Shown here piece after piece: positions 8,712-19,294 of a DNA stretch of 64,000 nt. Under the pieces are notes generated by a model that ran no database searches, was not told the origin of the DNA, and worked only from the letters and a program-made list of their open reading frames with translations. Source of the stretch: Alitibacter langaaensis DSM 22999 (GTDB lineage Bacteria; Pseudomonadota; Gammaproteobacteria; Enterobacterales; Pasteurellaceae); assembly GCF_003096995.1 (NCBI RefSeq), contig NZ_QENU01000003.1:62001-126000 (forward strand), written 5' to 3'. The position numbers were made by a program, and so were the translations under genes. Every line of letters begins with the position of its first letter. Within the stretch, counting starts at the first letter, position 1.

Positions 8712-10805
8712 TTAATTTTTTACATCTGTTGCTGTGTTTTTAACATCTTTAGCGTCTTTGTCGCCTTTTGCCACAACACCAGATTGAGCTTGTTTCGTTT
8801 GCTGAAGTTTTACCCAATCTGCTGCCATTTTCTCCGCTTCTTTTAGGAAGAAGTCAGGGGCTTCGTAATCTTTTGGTAAATCATCAATATTTTTTAATTG
8901 TTTTTTGCCTTCACGTTTAAAGCGTTCATTGAGATCTTTCAGATGACGCGCATCATCTTTATCATTCTCCGCTTTACGCTGCGCAAAGTTTAAACTTTCA
9001 AATTTACGATCACGTCGCTCATCACGCACTTTAAGCTCTTCATTTAACGCGATAAATTCGGGATCTTTCGCAATCCGTTCTTTATGTTTTTGCGCTAATG
9101 TCGGCACTGCATCGCGTGCGCTTCCAGCTGTGGAATACATTGCAGCAGGAATTTTATCCCAAGGCAATGCATTATCTTCTTTCTCTTCGCCTGTTTCTTT
9201 GGCATCAATGATTTCAGGGAAGGCAATATCAGGTGCCACACCTTTCATTTGCGTACTTCCCCCATTGATGCGGTAGAATTTTTGAATCGTGTACTGAATA
9301 AAGCCGAGCGGATCCTGATCTAAATCATAAACAAAATTCAATGAACGGCTTTGCTGAACCGTACCTTTACCAAAGGTATTTTGACCAATAATGATTCCAC
9401 GATTGTAATCTTGCATTGCCGCTGAGAAAATCTCTGATGCGGAAGCACTATGACGATTAATCATCACTAATAATGGACCAGAATAAACCTGCGCATCATC
9501 TGGATCTTCGTGAACACGAATACGGTTATAAGCATCACGCACCTGAACAACAGGGCCGTCAGCAATAAACAAGCCACTGAGTTCAACCGCTTCGGTTAAT
9601 GCGCCACCGCCGTTTTCGCGCAAATCAATGATTAGCGAAGTGGCTTTTTTCGCTTTCATTTCAGCTAATAATTTGCGAACATCTGCGGTTAAACCAATGT
9701 AGAATGACGGAATTTTAATAACGGCAACCGTTTCGCCGTCCACTTTTTCTACGGTTAATTTAGCGGCACTATCTTCAATACGCACTTTATCGCGCACAAG
9801 GGTGACGATACGGCTTTTACCGCCTTTGGCAGATTCAACTTCTAAGCGAACTTTTGAGCCTTTTTTCCCTTTGATTTTGTCAACCACATCTTCTAAACGC
9901 CAACCCACGACATCTTCAATCTCACCTGTAGCTTGACCGACACCGATAATTTTATCGCCCGCTTTGAGTTTTTTGCTGCGGTCAGCGGGTGCCCCAGGCA
10001 CTAAAGATTGAATGATGGTCTCATCATCTTCTTGACGCAATGTTGCACCAATGCCTTCCAAGGATAAATTCATACTTTCGTTGAAACTTTTCGCTGTTCT
10101 AGGTGCTAAATAGCTAGTATGCGGATCAATTTCACGCGCAAATGAATTTAAAAACATTTGGGTAATATCATCCGATTTCGCTTGCGTTAAACGACGAATG
10201 GCTAAATTATAACGTTTTGTTAATGTTTTCTTAATTTCGGGCCAAGTTTTGCCTTTTAATTTCAGTACAATAACATCGTTTTTGACACGCTCTTCCCAGA
10301 GTTTATCTGCTTCTTCTTTATTTTTCGGCCATGCGGCTTTTTTACGATCAATTTCAATTTGATCATTGGTCGTTAAATTAGGTTCTTTATCAAGTAAGCT
10401 CAATGCGTATTCATAACGTTCGTAACGGCGTTTTGCCAATAAATCATAAATGGCAAATGCGGCATCCAATTTACCCTCATTCAATTCATTATCCAATTGC
10501 TGTGCATATTTCGCGCGTAAATCGGCAATGTCGGATTCAATAAACGTATTGTGGCTATAATCTAAGAAATCTAGGTAACGATCAAAAATCAATTTTGAAA
10601 ACTCATCATCTAATTGAAATTTACGATAATGAGATTGTGTTAAACGTGTGGTGACACGTTTAGTCGCCAACGAGTTCTCTTCTGTTGGCTGTAACACTGA
10701 AATTTCGTTTGCCTTAATTGTAGGTTGCACAGCTAGGATATTGACACTAAACACAAGGGTGGCAATAGTGGTGGCAATATGCGTTTTGGTAAATTTGAAC
10801 GTCAT
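8712..10805 (-). CDS. prc: tail-specific periplasmic protease Prc (Tsp)
   Basis: 697 residues, close to the E. coli protein. A signal peptide is followed by an N-terminal DUF3340-type region, a PDZ domain near residues 240-330 (LEGIGATLRQEDD), and a serine protease core. The catalytic serine is in NRHSASASEIFSAAM and the lysine in TFGKGTVQQ. Prc degrades periplasmic proteins with nonpolar C-termini and limits peptidoglycan hydrolases. It is next to proQ, an order conserved in gamma-proteobacteria. Confidence 0.96.
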   Translation of the reverse strand: MTFKFTKTHIATTIATLVFSVNILAVQPTIKANEISVLQPTEENSLATKRVTTRLTQSHYRKFQLDDEFSKLIFDRYLDFLDYSHNTFIESDIADLRAKYAQQLDNELNEGKLDAAFAIYDLLAKRRYERYEYALSLLDKEPNLTTNDQIEIDRKKAAWPKNKEEADKLWEERVKNDVIVLKLKGKTWPEIKKTLTKRYNLAIRRLTQAKSDDITQMFLNSFAREIDPHTSYLAPRTAKSFNESMNLSLEGIGATLRQEDDETIIQSLVPGAPADRSKKLKAGDKIIGVGQATGEIEDVVGWRLEDVVDKIKGKKGSKVRLEVESAKGGKSRIVTLVRDKVRIEDSAAKLTVEKVDGETVAVIKIPSFYIGLTADVRKLLAEMKAKKATSLIIDLRENGGGALTEAVELSGLFIADGPVVQVRDAYNRIRVHEDPDDAQVYSGPLLVMINRHSASASEIFSAAMQDYNRGIIIGQNTFGKGTVQQSRSLNFVYDLDQDPLGFIQYTIQKFYRINGGSTQMKGVAPDIAFPEIIDAKETGEEKEDNALPWDKIPAAMYSTAGSARDAVPTLAQKHKERIAKDPEFIALNEELKVRDERRDRKFESLNFAQRKAENDKDDARHLKDLNERFKREGKKQLKNIDDLPKDYEAPDFFLKEAEKMAADWVKLQQTKQAQSGVVAKGDKDAKDVKNTATDVKN

Positions 10806-10911
10806 TGAGTTTCCTTATATTTGGACTTTCCTAATAAAGAAAAACATCGTAGAGCTTATTTTAGCCCACGATGTGAGTATATACGCCCCGTTAAAACAGG
10901 GCATGAATTGA

Positions 10912-11574
10912 TTATGCAAATAAGCGATCCGCTGTGACATTAATCACTAATCCATTTTCTAACTGGACACGTGCCGACTCTTTTAATACATCAAGCACTA
11001 CCGCTTTTTGTGCATTTTCGCCCGCTTTGACTTTTACATTCGCCCCTTTAACCAAAGAAGAGAAATCAAGTGCGGTTAATTCTGGCTGAGTTTTTGGCTT
11101 ACGAGCAGGTTTATTTCCCTCTGCTTTATGTGTGTTAGCTTTACGAGCTGGGCGTTTTTTCTGAGTGGCTTTTGCCGCTTTTTCTGCTGCACGTTTTTCT
11201 GCGAATTTTGCTTTTGCTTCTGCCAATTGTTGTGCTGCGTGATCCGCATGTTCTTGCTCTAAAATACCAGCAGGATTGCCTTGTAAATCAACACGTTCTG
11301 CCCCTAAGCGGCAACCATGCAAATAACGCCAGTTTGAAGTATATTGGCGCAAGGCATGACGCAATTGGGTTTTACTCACACACTCATCATCTTTTAACGC
11401 TTCGGCTAAATCTTGGAATAAACCGATTTTTAATGGTTTCGCTTCACCTTCAAGAGAAAAACATAATGGGAATTTTTCTGCTAAATACGTAATGATATCC
11501 TTATTATTCGTTAACTTTACGTTTTCTGTCGTTTGTGTTTCGGTGGTTTGAACTTCGTTTTGAACTTCAGTCAT
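10912..11574 (-). CDS. proQ: RNA chaperone ProQ
   Basis: 220 residues. The N-terminal FinO/ProQ domain is about residues 25-130, with the conserved YLHGCRLGAERVDLQG segment. A lysine/alanine-rich linker (residues about 130-170) leads to a C-terminal Tudor-like domain ending VTADRLFA. ProQ binds structured small RNAs and mRNA 3' ends. It is upstream of prc in the same direction. Confidence 0.96.
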   Translation of the reverse strand: MTEVQNEVQTTETQTTENVKLTNNKDIITYLAEKFPLCFSLEGEAKPLKIGLFQDLAEALKDDECVSKTQLRHALRQYTSNWRYLHGCRLGAERVDLQGNPAGILEQEHADHAAQQLAEAKAKFAEKRAAEKAAKATQKKRPARKANTHKAEGNKPARKPKTQPELTALDFSSLVKGANVKVKAGENAQKAVVLDVLKESARVQLENGLVINVTADRLFA

Positions 11575-11768
11575 TTTTGTTCCTGTCTAAATTACGAAAA
11601 TTTGTGAATGAAAAATTGTGCGTATTTTATCCCACTTCGCTAAGATTTCGCAATGAATTAATTACGCTTTATGGATAAAGTCTCAGTTTTCTTATTTTTT
11701 GACCGCACTTTTGCTTTTTCTATAAGAAAAATCTAAAATACCGCGTTAATCAGAAAGCGTCGGAGTTT

Positions 11769-13037
11769 ATGGCTAAATATATTCAACCTTCAGAAAAAGT
11801 TCAGCACATTGCACGCTGTGGCGAGTGCGATGGACTTGTGGCTATCTCCGAATTAAGCAAAGGACAACATGCAGAATGTCCACGTTGCCATAACAGGCTA
11901 CAATCCAAAGATCGTTGGTCGCTTAGACGTTGCGCCATTATTGCTCTTTCTATTCTGATTTTAATGCCCTTTGCGCTCAAATACCCATTACTCAGCGCGG
12001 ATTTAATTGGTGTCACGGTAGATGCTTCCATCTGGGGCGGTGTATGGAAAATGGCAACGGAGGGCTACCCTGTCACTGCCTTTATGGTATTCCTCACTGC
12101 TATTTTTGCCCCAATTAGTTTTTGCCTCTCCGTTATCATTTTGCGCGGCTGTCAAATTCTTAAACGTAAGCCACGCAATTTACTCATTGCCATTGACTAT
12201 CTTAAACCTTGGGTCATGTTTGATGTGTACTTAGTGGCAATTGGCGTCAGTGCTTTTAAAGTGCGTGATTATGCTACATTAGTATTTGATATTTATTTGA
12301 TTGCATTCATAGCGACCGCAATTTTAATGACCTTGCTTTTTGCCAAAATTAATCCGCGCGAGCTGTGGAATGATTTTTATCCACAATATGTACAACTCAC
12401 GCCAGAAAATGCAGAAAAACTTAGCGAAAATCCACCGCACTTTTGCCATAGCTGTGATTATACCTTTGTGCGCCCATTGCAAGATAATAAATCACGAAAT
12501 ATCTGCCCGCGTTGCCATAGCTTGCTCAACAGATCTGCCACGATTAGCCTGCAACAAACTTGGGCGCCTTTATTAGCGGGAATTATTATGCTGTTTCCTG
12601 CAAATTTATATCCCATTTCCTATACATTTATGAACAACATTCCGACGGGAGATACGCTCATTTCTGGCGTTATTACCTTTATCGGTATGGGCAGTTATTT
12701 TGTCGCCTTTGTGGTGTTTGCTGCCAGTATCTTTGTGCCCATCAGCAAAGCATTAATTATGTTATATTTACTTGCAAGCATCCATTTTAACTGGCGTCAT
12801 TCAATAAAATGGCAAATGCGTTTATTCCATATTATTCACTTTGTGGGGCGCTGGTCGATGTTAGATTTATTTGTATTAGCCATGATGATGTCGTTAGTTA
12901 CTCGCGGACAAATTATCAATTTCTCCGTTGGTCCTGCCGCCTTTTATTTTGGTGCTTCCGTGTTTTTAACTATGATTGCAACGATGAACTTTGACAGTCG
13001 TTTACTTTGGAAAATTTATGACAGACAAGCAAAATAA
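11769..13037 (+). CDS. letA: lipid transport inner-membrane protein LetA (YebS, PqiA family)
   Basis: 422 residues. Two similar halves each start with a zinc ribbon (CGECDG...CPRCHNRL and CHSCDYTF...CPRCHSLL) followed by four membrane segments, the PqiA family layout. LetA is the inner-membrane partner of the MCE tunnel protein LetB, moving lipids across the envelope. A GGAG ribosome site precedes the ATG. The end overlaps the start of letB by 20 bases, so the two are translationally coupled. Confidence 0.93.
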   Translation: MAKYIQPSEKVQHIARCGECDGLVAISELSKGQHAECPRCHNRLQSKDRWSLRRCAIIALSILILMPFALKYPLLSADLIGVTVDASIWGGVWKMATEGYPVTAFMVFLTAIFAPISFCLSVIILRGCQILKRKPRNLLIAIDYLKPWVMFDVYLVAIGVSAFKVRDYATLVFDIYLIAFIATAILMTLLFAKINPRELWNDFYPQYVQLTPENAEKLSENPPHFCHSCDYTFVRPLQDNKSRNICPRCHSLLNRSATISLQQTWAPLLAGIIMLFPANLYPISYTFMNNIPTGDTLISGVITFIGMGSYFVAFVVFAASIFVPISKALIMLYLLASIHFNWRHSIKWQMRLFHIIHFVGRWSMLDLFVLAMMMSLVTRGQIINFSVGPAAFYFGASVFLTMIATMNFDSRLLWKIYDRQAK

Positions 13038-15666
13038 TCCTTCTGAAACTCAACAGCTAGCTCAGGCTAAGGTTCGTAAATCTCGCCAAATTTCGCCTTT
13101 TTGGCTACTCCCGATAATCGCTTTAATTATTGGGGCGACACTGTTCTTTCAAATTATTAAGGAACAAGGCTATAACATTCATATCACCTTTGCCACTGGT
13201 GATGGCTTAGTCGCAAACAAAACGCAGATTCGCTACCAAGGGCTACAAATTGGTGTCGTCAAAAAAGTGAATTTCACAGATGATCTGAAAAAAATCGTGG
13301 TGGAAGCCAATATTTATCCTGAAGCAAAAACCATATTACGCGAAAATACCAAATTTTGGATCGTACAACCGAATGCCTCATTGGCGGGTATTTCAGGGTT
13401 AGATACCTTAATTTCAGGAAACTATATCACTCTGCAACCTGGCGATGGCGAAGAAAAATATGAATTCGTGGCAGAAACAGAGGGGCCGATTGCACAAATA
13501 GCAGATGGCGACTTATTAATTCATTTAATGAGTAACGATCTGGGTTCTATTTCTGTCGGCGCTTCCGTTTATTATAAAAAAATGCCCGTTGGTAAAGTGC
13601 TCAATTATCGCTTTACCAAAGATCAAAAAGAAATTGAGATCGATGTGGTAATCGAAAAAGCCTATGCTAATTTAGTCAAGGCTAACAGCCATTTCTGGAA
13701 TATTAGTGGTATTAAAGCCGATGTGGGCATGGGCGGGATTAAAGTGGATGTTGATAGCCTTGCTTCTGTTGTTCAAGGTGCGATGTCCTTTGATTCCCCA
13801 GAAGGCAGCGAAAATGCGAAAACCAATGATCGTTTTACTCTATATCCAAACTTGCAAGCCGCACAACGCGGTATTGAAGTTCATATCGAATTACCAAATG
13901 TCGCAGGGCTACAGGCTGGCGGCACAAAAGTTTTCCATAACAATCTACAAATTGGCACGATTTCACAGCTCGAAGAAACCGATCCAGCGAGCCCAACGGT
14001 TAAAGGAATATTATTACTTAGCCCAAATAGCCAAGATCTACTTAAACAAAATACGCTCTTTGTGCTACGCAAACCCAATATCAACCTTGGGAAATTAGAT
14101 GATTTACCCGAATTATTGCGCGGTCAATATATTGATGTGCTCGCAGGCGATGGTGCTTCGACCACTTCATTTGTTGCGGTGAAAGAAAATGAATTGTTGC
14201 TCAAACAGCCTAATACATTAGTGATAGATTTAACCGCGCCTGAAACCTTTGGTATCAGCGAAGGGCAGCAAATTTATTATAACAATCTCCCTATTGGCGA
14301 ATTAGTAAGCCAACAAATCAGCGCTGACGGCGTGGTGTTTAAAGCGGCGATTAATAGACAATATCGCCATTTAATTCACGCAGATACGCAATTTATTGCC
14401 GCTTCAAATTTTGATATGTCATTAACAGCGGATGGTTTGCGTTTTGAGGCAGCGACACCTGAAAAATGGCTGCAAGGTGGCGTGCGCATCATTAATAATA
14501 AAAATCAAGGCGCAGCAAAATCAAGCTACCCTATTTTCCAAAATATCAGCAATGCGGATGCTGGGATCACGAGTAATCAGCTTAGCCCAAGTATTACCTT
14601 AACCACGCAGAATTTACCGAGTATCAGCAAAAACTCATTGGTGCTCTATCGTCAATATGAAGTTGGCAAAATTTTAGATATTCGCCCAACCAAATCGAAT
14701 TTTGAAGTGGATGTTTATATTTATCCGAAATATCGCCATTTGCTCACAGATAAAAGTGTATTCTGGGTGGAAAGTGCCGCGCAAATTGATATAACCCCTA
14801 AAGGCATTAGCATTCAGGCAACGCCAGTGGCGCGCTCGCTTAAAGGAGCGATTAGCTTTGACAACACGGGTTCTGGAAAAAATAAAACTTTATACGCGAA
14901 CGAACTGCGTGCTAAATCCGCAGGGCAATTGATTACTCTGACAACCGATGACGCCACCAATTTAAGCAAAGGAATGAGCTTGCGTTATATGGGATTAACG
15001 GTCGGTGAAGTGGAAAGTATCACCCTTGATCAGAAGTCTAACAAAATCGTGGCAAAAGCCTTAATGAATCCAAGCTATATGAATTTAGTTGCCAAAGCAG
15101 GTTCGCAATTCCGCGTTATTTCGCCGCAAATTTCCGCAGGCGCCATTGAGAATTTAGATAGCTTGCTGCAGCCTTATATTGATATTGATGTGGGCAATGG
15201 TGCTCGTCAAACCCAATTCCGCTTGGTGGATAACAACTCGCGCCAACAAGATAAATTAACAGGCGGCTTCCCAATTATTCTTGAAACCAGTGATGCTTCT
15301 AATTTAAGCGTGGGGGCGCCTGTGATGTATCGCGGTGTCGATGTAGGCAAAATCCAAAATATGGAACTCAATAGCCTAGGCGATCGTGTGTTGATTTATA
15401 TTATGATCAAAAATAAACATGCTCACCTTGTGCGTCAAAATTCAGAATTTTGGATCTCTTCGGGGTATTCGGCAGGTGTAGGTTGGTCTGGTATTGAAGT
15501 GAACACTGGCTCGGTGCAACAACTGTTGAAAGGGGGAATTGCGTTCTCTACACCGTCTAGCACAGTTGTACAGCCGCAAGCCAAAGCAAACCAACGTTTC
15601 TTGCTACAAATTCGCCGCCCTGATGAATCAAAACAATGGAATTCAGGCGCAATGCCGAACAATTAA
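13018..15666 (+). CDS. letB: MCE-domain lipid tunnel protein LetB (YebT)
   Basis: About 882 residues, near the E. coli LetB length of 877. One N-terminal membrane segment (FWLLPIIALIIGATLFF) precedes a chain of MCE domains, seen as recurring motifs such as IRYQGLQIGVV, VYYKKMPVGKV, IYYNNLPIGEL, LRYMGLTVGEV and VMYRGVDVGKI. LetB forms a stacked-ring tunnel across the periplasm. A start nine codons upstream is possible, but the ATG at 13018 begins MTDKQNN and is the better start. Confidence 0.93.
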   Translation: MTDKQNNPSETQQLAQAKVRKSRQISPFWLLPIIALIIGATLFFQIIKEQGYNIHITFATGDGLVANKTQIRYQGLQIGVVKKVNFTDDLKKIVVEANIYPEAKTILRENTKFWIVQPNASLAGISGLDTLISGNYITLQPGDGEEKYEFVAETEGPIAQIADGDLLIHLMSNDLGSISVGASVYYKKMPVGKVLNYRFTKDQKEIEIDVVIEKAYANLVKANSHFWNISGIKADVGMGGIKVDVDSLASVVQGAMSFDSPEGSENAKTNDRFTLYPNLQAAQRGIEVHIELPNVAGLQAGGTKVFHNNLQIGTISQLEETDPASPTVKGILLLSPNSQDLLKQNTLFVLRKPNINLGKLDDLPELLRGQYIDVLAGDGASTTSFVAVKENELLLKQPNTLVIDLTAPETFGISEGQQIYYNNLPIGELVSQQISADGVVFKAAINRQYRHLIHADTQFIAASNFDMSLTADGLRFEAATPEKWLQGGVRIINNKNQGAAKSSYPIFQNISNADAGITSNQLSPSITLTTQNLPSISKNSLVLYRQYEVGKILDIRPTKSNFEVDVYIYPKYRHLLTDKSVFWVESAAQIDITPKGISIQATPVARSLKGAISFDNTGSGKNKTLYANELRAKSAGQLITLTTDDATNLSKGMSLRYMGLTVGEVESITLDQKSNKIVAKALMNPSYMNLVAKAGSQFRVISPQISAGAIENLDSLLQPYIDIDVGNGARQTQFRLVDNNSRQQDKLTGGFPIILETSDASNLSVGAPVMYRGVDVGKIQNMELNSLGDRVLIYIMIKNKHAHLVRQNSEFWISSGYSAGVGWSGIEVNTGSVQQLLKGGIAFSTPSSTVVQPQAKANQRFLLQIRRPDESKQWNSGAMPNN

Positions 15667-15729
15667 AATTAACAAAAATCTGACCGCACTTTTGCCGAAA
15701 TACTATTTCGGCATTTCAGCGGAAATAAT

Positions 15730-15757
15730 AAAGGCAGACGAATTAGTCTGCCCTTTA
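15730..15757 (+). terminator. terminator after letB
   Basis: Stem GGCAGAC/GTCTGCC with loop GAATTA, flanked by AAA and CTTTAT. A second smaller stem-loop (GCCGAAATA...TTTCGGC) lies just before it. The gene on the other side, pepT, converges on it. Confidence 0.65.
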
Positions 15758-15820
15758 TCAATTTATTTAGCCCAAAGTGCGGTCAAAAAATGAAATATTT
15801 TCTGCTGCACAAAATCGACA

Positions 15821-17047
15821 TTATTTCACCGCTAATTCCGCAATTTTAACAATCGTTTTTACTGCGCATTCCATCCCTTCCAAGCTAATTAATTCGTGTT
15901 TGCTATGGAAATTATAGCCGCCAGTAAAAATATTCGGGCAAGCTAATCCTTTCTCTGCAAGCCACGCGCCATCTGTTCCGCCACGAATTGGCTTATGCAA
16001 AGGGTCGATGCCACATTCACGCATTGCTAAATCCGCCAACTGGATCGCTTGTGGTACTTTCTGAACTGTCGCATACATATTTTTATAGCTATCTTTAATC
16101 TCCAACTCCACTTTTTGACGCAATCCTTTTTGCTGATTAAAACGCTTTACAGCCTTTTCCATAAAGGTTTTGCGCGCATTAAACTGAGTTTCATCAAAAT
16201 CACGAATCAAATAATGTAATTCCACTTTTTCCACATCACCCACAAAGCGGTGTAAATGGAAAAAGCCTTCTTTTCCTTCTGTTTTTTCAGGGGTTTCATC
16301 AACGGGGAAAACTTGCTGAAATTCACAGGCTAAAGTCAGTGCATTGATCATTTTCCCTTTCGCTGAACCTGTATGAATATTGCGCCCGTGAATGGTGACT
16401 TTGGCACTTGCGCCATTGAAATTTTCGTATTCCAATTCCCCCACTTCTCCGCCATCAATTGTATATGCCCAATCGCAAGGGAAATCTTCCATTGGGAAAT
16501 AATTCATCCCTAAGCCAATTTCTTCATCTGGCGTGAAAGCAACACGGATATGACAATGTGGTATGTTCGTTTGTTTTAGCAGCGAAAGTGCGGTCAAAAT
16601 TTCTGCAATTCCTGCTTTATTGTCAGCGCCAAGTAAGGTATTTCCATCTGCAACAATTAAGGTTTTGCCAACAAGTTTATGGAGAAAGGAATAAAAAACA
16701 GGGCTGATAAATTCTTCACCAATGCCAAGGGCAATATCCCCACCACGATAATTTTCGATCACTTCCGCGCGCACATTTTTTCCGCTGCACTCAGGCGAAG
16801 TATCCAAATGGGCGATCAATCCAATGGTAGGCGTATTTTCTACATTGGCTGGCAAAAGTGCGGTCAAAATCCCGTGTTTTGTCAGCTTAATGTCTTCTAA
16901 CTCAAGAATACGTAACTCTTGCTCTATTTGTTTGGCTAACTTTAATTGCCCTTGTGTGCTAGGCGATGACTTCGCCCCTATTTTAGATTGGGTATCAAAT
17001 TCGATATAACTTAAAAATCGCGCTAGCAACGCATCACGAAAATCCAT
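15821..17047 (-). CDS. pepT: peptidase T (aminotripeptidase)
   Basis: 408 residues, the usual PepT length. M20-family zinc-site motifs are visible: HLDTSP (about residue 79), GADNKAGIAEI, the catalytic TPDEEIG, and the C-terminal GGTDGAWLAEKG. PepT removes the N-terminal residue from tripeptides in the cytoplasm. It is monocistronic. Confidence 0.96.
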   Translation of the reverse strand: MDFRDALLARFLSYIEFDTQSKIGAKSSPSTQGQLKLAKQIEQELRILELEDIKLTKHGILTALLPANVENTPTIGLIAHLDTSPECSGKNVRAEVIENYRGGDIALGIGEEFISPVFYSFLHKLVGKTLIVADGNTLLGADNKAGIAEILTALSLLKQTNIPHCHIRVAFTPDEEIGLGMNYFPMEDFPCDWAYTIDGGEVGELEYENFNGASAKVTIHGRNIHTGSAKGKMINALTLACEFQQVFPVDETPEKTEGKEGFFHLHRFVGDVEKVELHYLIRDFDETQFNARKTFMEKAVKRFNQQKGLRQKVELEIKDSYKNMYATVQKVPQAIQLADLAMRECGIDPLHKPIRGGTDGAWLAEKGLACPNIFTGGYNFHSKHELISLEGMECAVKTIVKIAELAVK

Positions 17048-17264
17048 ATATCCACCTTAAAAATGCCGATAATGCTGTTAAATCTACCAATTTTTTCATT
17101 GCATTTTTTTGATATATAACAAGATTTTTCTAAAATTTAGGAAAAATTCCCATTTTCATACGCTAAATCAATTTTTTTCATAAAAAAATCTCGGCATAGG
17201 GCAATAATGACTTTCATTTATCCCCTGTTGGCTTTATCATAACAGCTTAATTTTATCTTGGGGT

Positions 17265-17291
17265 CTGTAAGTTATTTACAGGCATTTTTTT
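17265..17291 (+). promoter_or_regulatory. leader stem-loop with T tract upstream of potA
   Basis: CTGTAA/TTACAG stem with a five-base loop followed by GCATTTTTTT, located 50-80 bases before the potA start. It resembles a weak intrinsic terminator inside the leader and may act as an attenuator of the polyamine uptake operon. This is inference from the sequence only. Confidence 0.35.
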
Positions 17292-17343
17292 CGACTTTGT
17301 ATTCTTGCAAGAATTCCTTAGCAAGGTGGAGAAATCAAAGCTA

Positions 17344-18453
17344 GTGGAAACAACTAAAAAACCTATCGTTGAGCTTCGTTCATTAAAAAAGGCTTATGGC
17401 GATAACACAATTATTAATGACTTTAACTTAACCATTAATAATGGTGAATTCGTGACAATTCTCGGCCCTTCAGGTTGTGGTAAAACAACCGTTTTACGCT
17501 TAATCGCCGGTTTTGAAGAAGCGAATGGTGGTCAAATTATTATTGATGGTGAGGATGTAACAAACATTCCTGCTGAACAACGCCATGTGAACACGGTGTT
17601 CCAAAGCTATGCGTTATTCCCGCATATGACCATTTTTGATAATGTGGCATTTGGTTTGCGTATGCAAAAAGTAGCCGAAACTGAAATTAAAACACGCGTA
17701 CTTGATGCATTGCGTATGGTGCAGTTGGAAGAAATGGCAGATCGTAAGCCAGCCCAACTTTCTGGTGGTCAACAACAGCGTATTGCCATTGCGCGTGCTG
17801 TCGTGAATAAACCCAAAGTATTGTTATTAGATGAATCGCTCTCCGCATTGGATTACAAACTACGTAAACAAATGCAAAATGAGTTGAAATCATTACAACG
17901 TCAATTAGGTATTACCTTTATTTTTGTGACCCATGATCAAGAAGAAGCCTTGACCATGTCAGACCGCATTATCGTGTTGAGAAAAGGGAATATCGAACAA
18001 GACGGTTCACCGCGTGAAATTTATGAAGAACCGCGTAACTTATTTGTCGCCAAATTCATCGGTGAAATTAATATCTTTGATGCCACTGTTATTGAACGTG
18101 TTGATGAACAGCGTGTGCGTGCAAATGTAGAAGGTCGCATTTGTGATATTTATGTTGAGCAGCCTGTTCAGCCAAACCAAAAACTCAAAGTTTTATTACG
18201 TCCTGAAGATGTATTGCTCGAAGAACTGGATGATGATGAACACACAACGAAGATCATCGGTTATATTCGTGAACGTAACTATAAAGGCATGACGTTAGAA
18301 TCAACCGTTGAACTTGAACACAATGGCAAAATGGTGTTAGTCAGCGAATTCTTCAATGAAGATGATCCAAATATCGATCACTCGCTCGATCAACGTGTCG
18401 GTGTAACTTGGATTGAAAAATGGGAAGTGGTCTTAAACGATGAAGACGAATAA
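17344..18453 (+). CDS. potA: spermidine/putrescine ABC transporter ATPase PotA
   Basis: 369 residues from a GTG start, near the family length of about 372. Walker [10 protein letters not shown], signature [14 protein letters not shown], Walker [13 protein letters not shown] and the switch histidine in FVTHDQEEA are all present, followed by the C-terminal TOBE-like regulatory domain. In-frame TTG and GTG codons lie further upstream; the GTG at 17344 is chosen because it follows an AAGGTGGAG sequence and gives the usual N-terminus. First gene of potABC. Confidence 0.95.
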   Translation: METTKKPIVELRSLKKAYGDNTIINDFNLTINNGEFVTILGPSGCGKTTVLRLIAGFEEANGGQIIIDGEDVTNIPAEQRHVNTVFQSYALFPHMTIFDNVAFGLRMQKVAETEIKTRVLDALRMVQLEEMADRKPAQLSGGQQQRIAIARAVVNKPKVLLLDESLSALDYKLRKQMQNELKSLQRQLGITFIFVTHDQEEALTMSDRIIVLRKGNIEQDGSPREIYEEPRNLFVAKFIGEINIFDATVIERVDEQRVRANVEGRICDIYVEQPVQPNQKLKVLLRPEDVLLEELDDDEHTTKIIGYIRERNYKGMTLESTVELEHNGKMVLVSEFFNEDDPNIDHSLDQRVGVTWIEKWEVVLNDEDE

Positions 18454-19294
18454 ATTTCAGAAAATTGTCGTTGCCATTATCTTTGCTTGGCTGATCTTCT
18501 TTGTATTTGCGCCAAACTTTTTGGTGTTTTTAGTCAGTTTCTTAAGCAAAGATTCAAGTAACTTTTATGCATTGCCATTTACCTTTGAAAACTACACGCG
18601 CCTATTTGAACCACTTTATGGTACGGTGGTGTGGAATTCATTGCGTATGTCAGTTATTGCAACGGTGTTATGCCTTGTCATTGGCTACCCATTTGCATTT
18701 ATGATGACGAAAATCAATGCCAAATATCGCCCACTTTTAATGTTTTTGTTGGTACTTCCATTTTGGACAAACTCATTAATCCGTATTTACGGCATGAAAG
18801 TCTTTTTAGGCGTGAAAGGGATTCTAAATGAATTTCTGCTTTCTATTGGTTTAATTAGTGAGCCCATCCGTATTTTAAATACAGAAGTGGCGGTTATCAT
18901 TGGTTTAGTTTACTTACTTTTACCATTTATGATTCTGCCGTTATATTCTGCGATTGAGAAATTGGATTTACGCTTACTAGAAGCGGCAAAAGACTTAGGT
19001 GCGAATACATTCCAACGCTTTATCAAAATCATTATTCCACTCACAATGCCGGGAATCGTGTCAGGTTGTTTATTAGTATTACTTCCTGCAATGGGTATGT
19101 TCTATGTGGCAGATTTACTCGGCGGAGCGAAAGTATTATTAGTGGGTAATGTGATTAAGAGCGAATTCTTGGTATCGCGTAACTGGCCATTTGGTGCGGC
19201 AATCAGCATTGGTTTAACCATTTTAATGGCATTATTAATCTTCGTTTACTATAAAGCGAATAAGTTACTGAATAAGAAAGTGGAGTTAGAATAA
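18440..19294 (+). CDS. potB: spermidine/putrescine permease PotB
   Basis: 284 residues, about six membrane segments, with the permease EAA loop as [21 protein letters not shown] where the ATPase docks. The start overlaps the potA end by 14 bases and the stop overlaps the potC start by one base (TAATG), so the operon is tightly coupled. Confidence 0.95.
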   Translation: MKTNKFQKIVVAIIFAWLIFFVFAPNFLVFLVSFLSKDSSNFYALPFTFENYTRLFEPLYGTVVWNSLRMSVIATVLCLVIGYPFAFMMTKINAKYRPLLMFLLVLPFWTNSLIRIYGMKVFLGVKGILNEFLLSIGLISEPIRILNTEVAVIIGLVYLLLPFMILPLYSAIEKLDLRLLEAAKDLGANTFQRFIKIIIPLTMPGIVSGCLLVLLPAMGMFYVADLLGGAKVLLVGNVIKSEFLVSRNWPFGAAISIGLTILMALLIFVYYKANKLLNKKVELE

